A stretch of 6,648 bases of DNA from Acidobacteriota bacterium (GTDB lineage: Bacteria; Acidobacteriota; Terriglobia; Terriglobales; Acidobacteriaceae): assembly GCA_021805955.1 (NCBI GenBank), contig JAJZDO010000626.1:1-6648 (forward strand), written 5' to 3'. Position 1 is the stretch's first letter. Each line of letters opens with the position of its first letter. The notes under the pieces are model-generated. The model was not told where the DNA came from. It saw nothing but the letters and a program-made list of their open reading frames with translations, and did no database searches. The position numbers and the translations under genes are program-made. This document shows positions 3,972-6,648 of this stretch, one piece after another.

Positions 3972-6648
3972 ATGTGGATAGTTCGCCTGGCTTTACGCAG
4001 GCCCTACACCTTCGTTGTCCTTTCCCTGCTCATCCTCATTCTCGGGATCACGGTCATCCTGCGCACCCCGACGGACATTTTTCCCAACGTTGATATTCCC
4101 GTGGTCACGGTGATCTGGGGCTATAACGGGCTCTCCCCGGAGCAGATGGGAGACAGAATTGATAGTGTCTTCGAACGCGCCGTCACAACAACGGTAGACA
4201 ACATCGAGCATATTGAGACGCAGGCGGTGACGGGTACTTCCGTCACGAAAGTGTATTTTCATCCGGGAACCAACGTAGAAGCTGGTGTGGCCCAGGTCAC
4301 CGCCATTTCGCAGACAATGCTGCGACAAATGCCTCCCGGGATGCTGCCGCCGTTGATCATCACCTACAACGCATCCTCTGTGCCGGTGCTGGATCTGGCT
4401 CTTTCCGGTAAGGGGCTCAGCCAGCAGCGGCTTTTCGATCTGGCAAGCAACTTTATGCGTCCACAACTGGCCACAGTCCCGGGAGCATCCAGCCCGTGGC
4501 CGTACGGCGGCAAGCAGCCCCAGGTGCAGGTGGATATCGATAGCACAAAACTGCAGGCCATGCACCTGTCGCCGGCCGATGTTGTGCAGGCCTTTGCCAA
4601 GCAGAACCTGATTTTGCCCGCCGGCACGGAGAAGATCGGTCCATTCGAATATCAGATTGAGACCAACAGCGCGCCCCGCACCATTGAGGGCTTGAACGAC
4701 ATCCCCATTAAAACGATCCATGGCGCCACTGTCTATGTTCGCGATGTAGCGCACGTGCGGAATGGATTCCCACCGCAGACCAACATCCTCCGCGTCAACG
4801 GCCAGCGTGCCGCGCTGATGACGATTGAGAAGACGGGAGACGTTTCCACGCTGGACCTGGTTTCGCACGTTCGAAGAATCCTTCCCCGGATTGCAGCCGG
4901 CCTGCCGCCTCAACTTGTAATTCGCCCGGTCGACGATCAGTCGATTTTTGTTCGCGCAGCCATCAATGACGTGGTGGTGGAAGCGATCATCGCGGCCTGC
5001 CTGACGGCGACGATGATCCTGATCTTCTTAGGCAGCTGGCGCAGCACCCTGATCATCGCTGTTTCGATTCCATTGTCCGTGCTGGTTTCGCTCATCGTCC
5101 TCAGCAGTCTGGGCCAGACCATCAACATCATGACGCTGGGCGGCTTGGCGCTGGCGGTCGGCATTCTGGTCGACGACGCGACCGTCGAGATTGAAAATAT
5201 CAATCGCAATTTGGAGATGGGCAAGGAAGTGGAGCAGGCGATCCTGGATGGCGCGGCGGAGATTGCTATACCCGCGTTCGTTTCCACGCTCTCCATCTGC
5301 ATCGTGTTCGTGCCCATGTTTTTTCTGGGAGGCATCGCAAAATACCTTTTCGTGCCATTGGGAGAAGCCGTTGTTTTCGCCATGCTGGCGTCCTATTTTC
5401 TGTCGCGCACCATTGTGCCGACCATGGCGAAATATCTGCTGCATGTCCATGAAGAAGGCGATCTTGACCGGCGTCGAAACAGCCGGAACCCTCTTGTGAA
5501 TCTGCAAATGCGGTTTGAAGACCGCTTTGAAAAGATTCGTCTCGGCTATCGCGAAATCCTGGTGGTGTGTCTGCACCATCGTGGGATATTCATCGGTGGA
5601 TTTTTTCTGATGTGCGCGGTTTCGATCACGGTGCTGTTTCCATGGCTGGGTCAGGACTTTTTCCCAAAGGGGGATGCGGGACAGTTTAAGCTGCATGTCC
5701 GGGCGCATACGGGAACGCGCATTGAAGATACTGCGGCGCTGTGCGACAGGGTCGACCAGACCATCCGCGAAATGATACCGAAAAAAGAACTGGGCATGAT
5801 CATCGACAACATAGGGTTGCCCTACAGCGGCATTAATCTTTCCTACGGCACTTCTGGAACCATTGGCTCCTGGGATGCCGACATCACGGTGGCGCTGGAG
5901 AAGGACCACCATTCAACGGAAGTTTATATCCGCGCGTTGCGCAGCAAGCTCGTCCGTACCTATCCCGGCGTCACGTTTTATTTTTTGCCGACCGATATCG
6001 TGAACCAGATTCTGAATTTCGGTCTGCCGGCGCCGTTGGACATTCAAATCATCGGCAACGACATGGTTGCGAATCACGCTGTGGCGGAAAGGATGATGTC
6101 GCAATTGCGCCGGGTCCCCGGCGCTGTCGATCTGCATATTCAGCAATCGCTCGATGAGCCGAATTTCACCGTTCATGTCGACCGAACCAAAGCACAGCAG
6201 GTCGGCTTTTCACAGGCGGATGTTGCCAGCAGCGTGTTGACGGCGTTGAGCGGCAGTTTCCAGACTTCGCCGCAGTTCTGGTTGAACTGGAACAATGGCG
6301 TCAGTTACTCGATTGCGGTGCAGGAGCCGCAATATCGCATGGATACGTTGCAGGACCTTAACAATATTCCTGTGACCGGATCGAGCGGCGCGGCGCTGCA
6401 AATTCTCTCCAATCTGTCCAGCGTGAAGCGGGGCGTGGAGCCGGGGACCGTCAGCCACTATAACGCGTTGCCGGTCGTCGATATCTACGGTTCGGTGGAC
6501 GGCACGGACCTGCGCACGGTAGCGAACCAGGTGGATCGGGTTGTTGCGCAGGCCAACAAGCAGTTGCCGCGCGGCTCTCGCATTGTGGTGCGCGGCCAGA
6601 TTCTTACCATGCGGTCTTCTACCGAGGGCTTGATCGGCGGTCTGTCGT
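3972..6648 (+). CDS. RND-superfamily efflux permease (HAE1-like inner-membrane subunit), C-terminus beyond the window
   Basis: This frame is open from ATG 3972 through 892 codons to the right edge; the family is usually about 1,020-1,060 residues, so roughly the last sixth is missing. Such permeases are trimeric proton-driven pumps that export drugs, lipids or other amphiphiles with a periplasmic adaptor and a TolC-like channel. The N-terminus (MWIVRLALRRPYTFVVL) is typical, with TM1 at about 13-30 and then DIFPNVDIP. The first periplasmic porter segment spans about 31-333. TM2 is at about 334-353, TM3 359-378 and TM4 386-408. TM4 carries the Asp-Asp pair (Asp401, Asp402) in LVDDATVEIENI, corresponding to AcrB Asp407/Asp408 of the proton relay. 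This pair points to the HAE class rather than the metal-exporting HME class. TM5 is near 434-452, TM6 near 463-485 and TM7 near 537-555, followed by WLGQDFFPKGD and the second periplasmic segment. The relay Lys of TM10 would lie outside the window. The ribosome site is weak (GGGA 6 bases before the ATG). The substrate cannot be told. Confidence 0.93.
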   Translation, partial: MWIVRLALRRPYTFVVLSLLILILGITVILRTPTDIFPNVDIPVVTVIWGYNGLSPEQMGDRIDSVFERAVTTTVDNIEHIETQAVTGTSVTKVYFHPGTNVEAGVAQVTAISQTMLRQMPPGMLPPLIITYNASSVPVLDLALSGKGLSQQRLFDLASNFMRPQLATVPGASSPWPYGGKQPQVQVDIDSTKLQAMHLSPADVVQAFAKQNLILPAGTEKIGPFEYQIETNSAPRTIEGLNDIPIKTIHGATVYVRDVAHVRNGFPPQTNILRVNGQRAALMTIEKTGDVSTLDLVSHVRRILPRIAAGLPPQLVIRPVDDQSIFVRAAINDVVVEAIIAACLTATMILIFLGSWRSTLIIAVSIPLSVLVSLIVLSSLGQTINIMTLGGLALAVGILVDDATVEIENINRNLEMGKEVEQAILDGAAEIAIPAFVSTLSICIVFVPMFFLGGIAKYLFVPLGEAVVFAMLASYFLSRTIVPTMAKYLLHVHEEGDLDRRRNSRNPLVNLQMRFEDRFEKIRLGYREILVVCLHHRGIFIGGFFLMCAVSITVLFPWLGQDFFPKGDAGQFKLHVRAHTGTRIEDTAALCDRVDQTIREMIPKKELGMIIDNIGLPYSGINLSYGTSGTIGSWDADITVALEKDHHSTEVYIRALRSKLVRTYPGVTFYFLPTDIVNQILNFGLPAPLDIQIIGNDMVANHAVAERMMSQLRRVPGAVDLHIQQSLDEPNFTVHVDRTKAQQVGFSQADVASSVLTALSGSFQTSPQFWLNWNNGVSYSIAVQEPQYRMDTLQDLNNIPVTGSSGAALQILSNLSSVKRGVEPGTVSHYNALPVVDIYGSVDGTDLRTVANQVDRVVAQANKQLPRGSRIVVRGQILTMRSSTEGLIGGLS

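Noticed and set aside
3993..4913. 306-codon minus-strand open frame
   Set aside because: It lies fully inside the RND permease, whose frame encodes clear family motifs. The minus-strand translation is rich in Arg, His and Gln with no domain pattern, as expected of an antisense shadow.
5028..5912. 294-codon minus-strand open frame
   Set aside because: It is antisense to TM segments and the second periplasmic part of the RND permease and shows no recognisable protein character.

Overview
The window reads as chromosomal DNA of moderately high GC from a Gram-negative bacterium. The best guess is an acidobacterium (Terriglobia-like). The reasons are a lipoprotein with a domain resembling the choice-of-anchor D type at the left edge, a periplasmic-type arylsulfotransferase lipoprotein, and an RND pump with an adjacent palindromic site. 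This placement is inference from the style of the proteins; there is no rRNA or other marker gene.

Layout, left to right: (1) 1-329, minus strand: the N-terminal 109 codons of a secreted lipoprotein that runs off the left edge. (2) 330-478: a short divergent intergenic stretch. (3) 479-1741, plus strand: a beta-propeller-like protein of up to 420 residues, with a doubtful start (617 is an alternative). It has no signal peptide. It looks like a distant, probably cytoplasmic, relative of arylsulfotransferases. (4) 1742-1788: a 47-base convergent gap with one weak hairpin. (5) 3564-1789, minus strand: a 591-residue PAPS-independent arylsulfotransferase (ASST) lipoprotein in which all the recognised catalytic residues can be located. 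(6) 3565-3971: a 407-base divergent intergenic region holding a perfect 16-bp palindrome 58 bases before the next gene. (7) 3972-6648, plus strand: the first 892 codons of an RND-superfamily efflux permease that runs off the right edge.

How the genes may work together: the two convergent genes, 479-1741 and 3564-1789, look like distant members of one fold. Histidine-containing motifs occur in the same order and at nearly the same spacing, but the plus-strand protein lacks the arginine that ASST uses and has no export signal. The ASST and the RND pump are transcribed away from a shared 407-base spacer. A link such as sulfation of phenolic compounds outside the cytoplasm plus their efflux is possible but speculative. 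No regulator, adaptor (HlyD-type) or TolC-type gene lies inside the window; the pump's partners would be expected downstream. Nothing here is clearly a mobile element, CRISPR array, tRNA or rRNA. The least ordinary items are the ASST-like propeller of 479-1741 and the palindrome.
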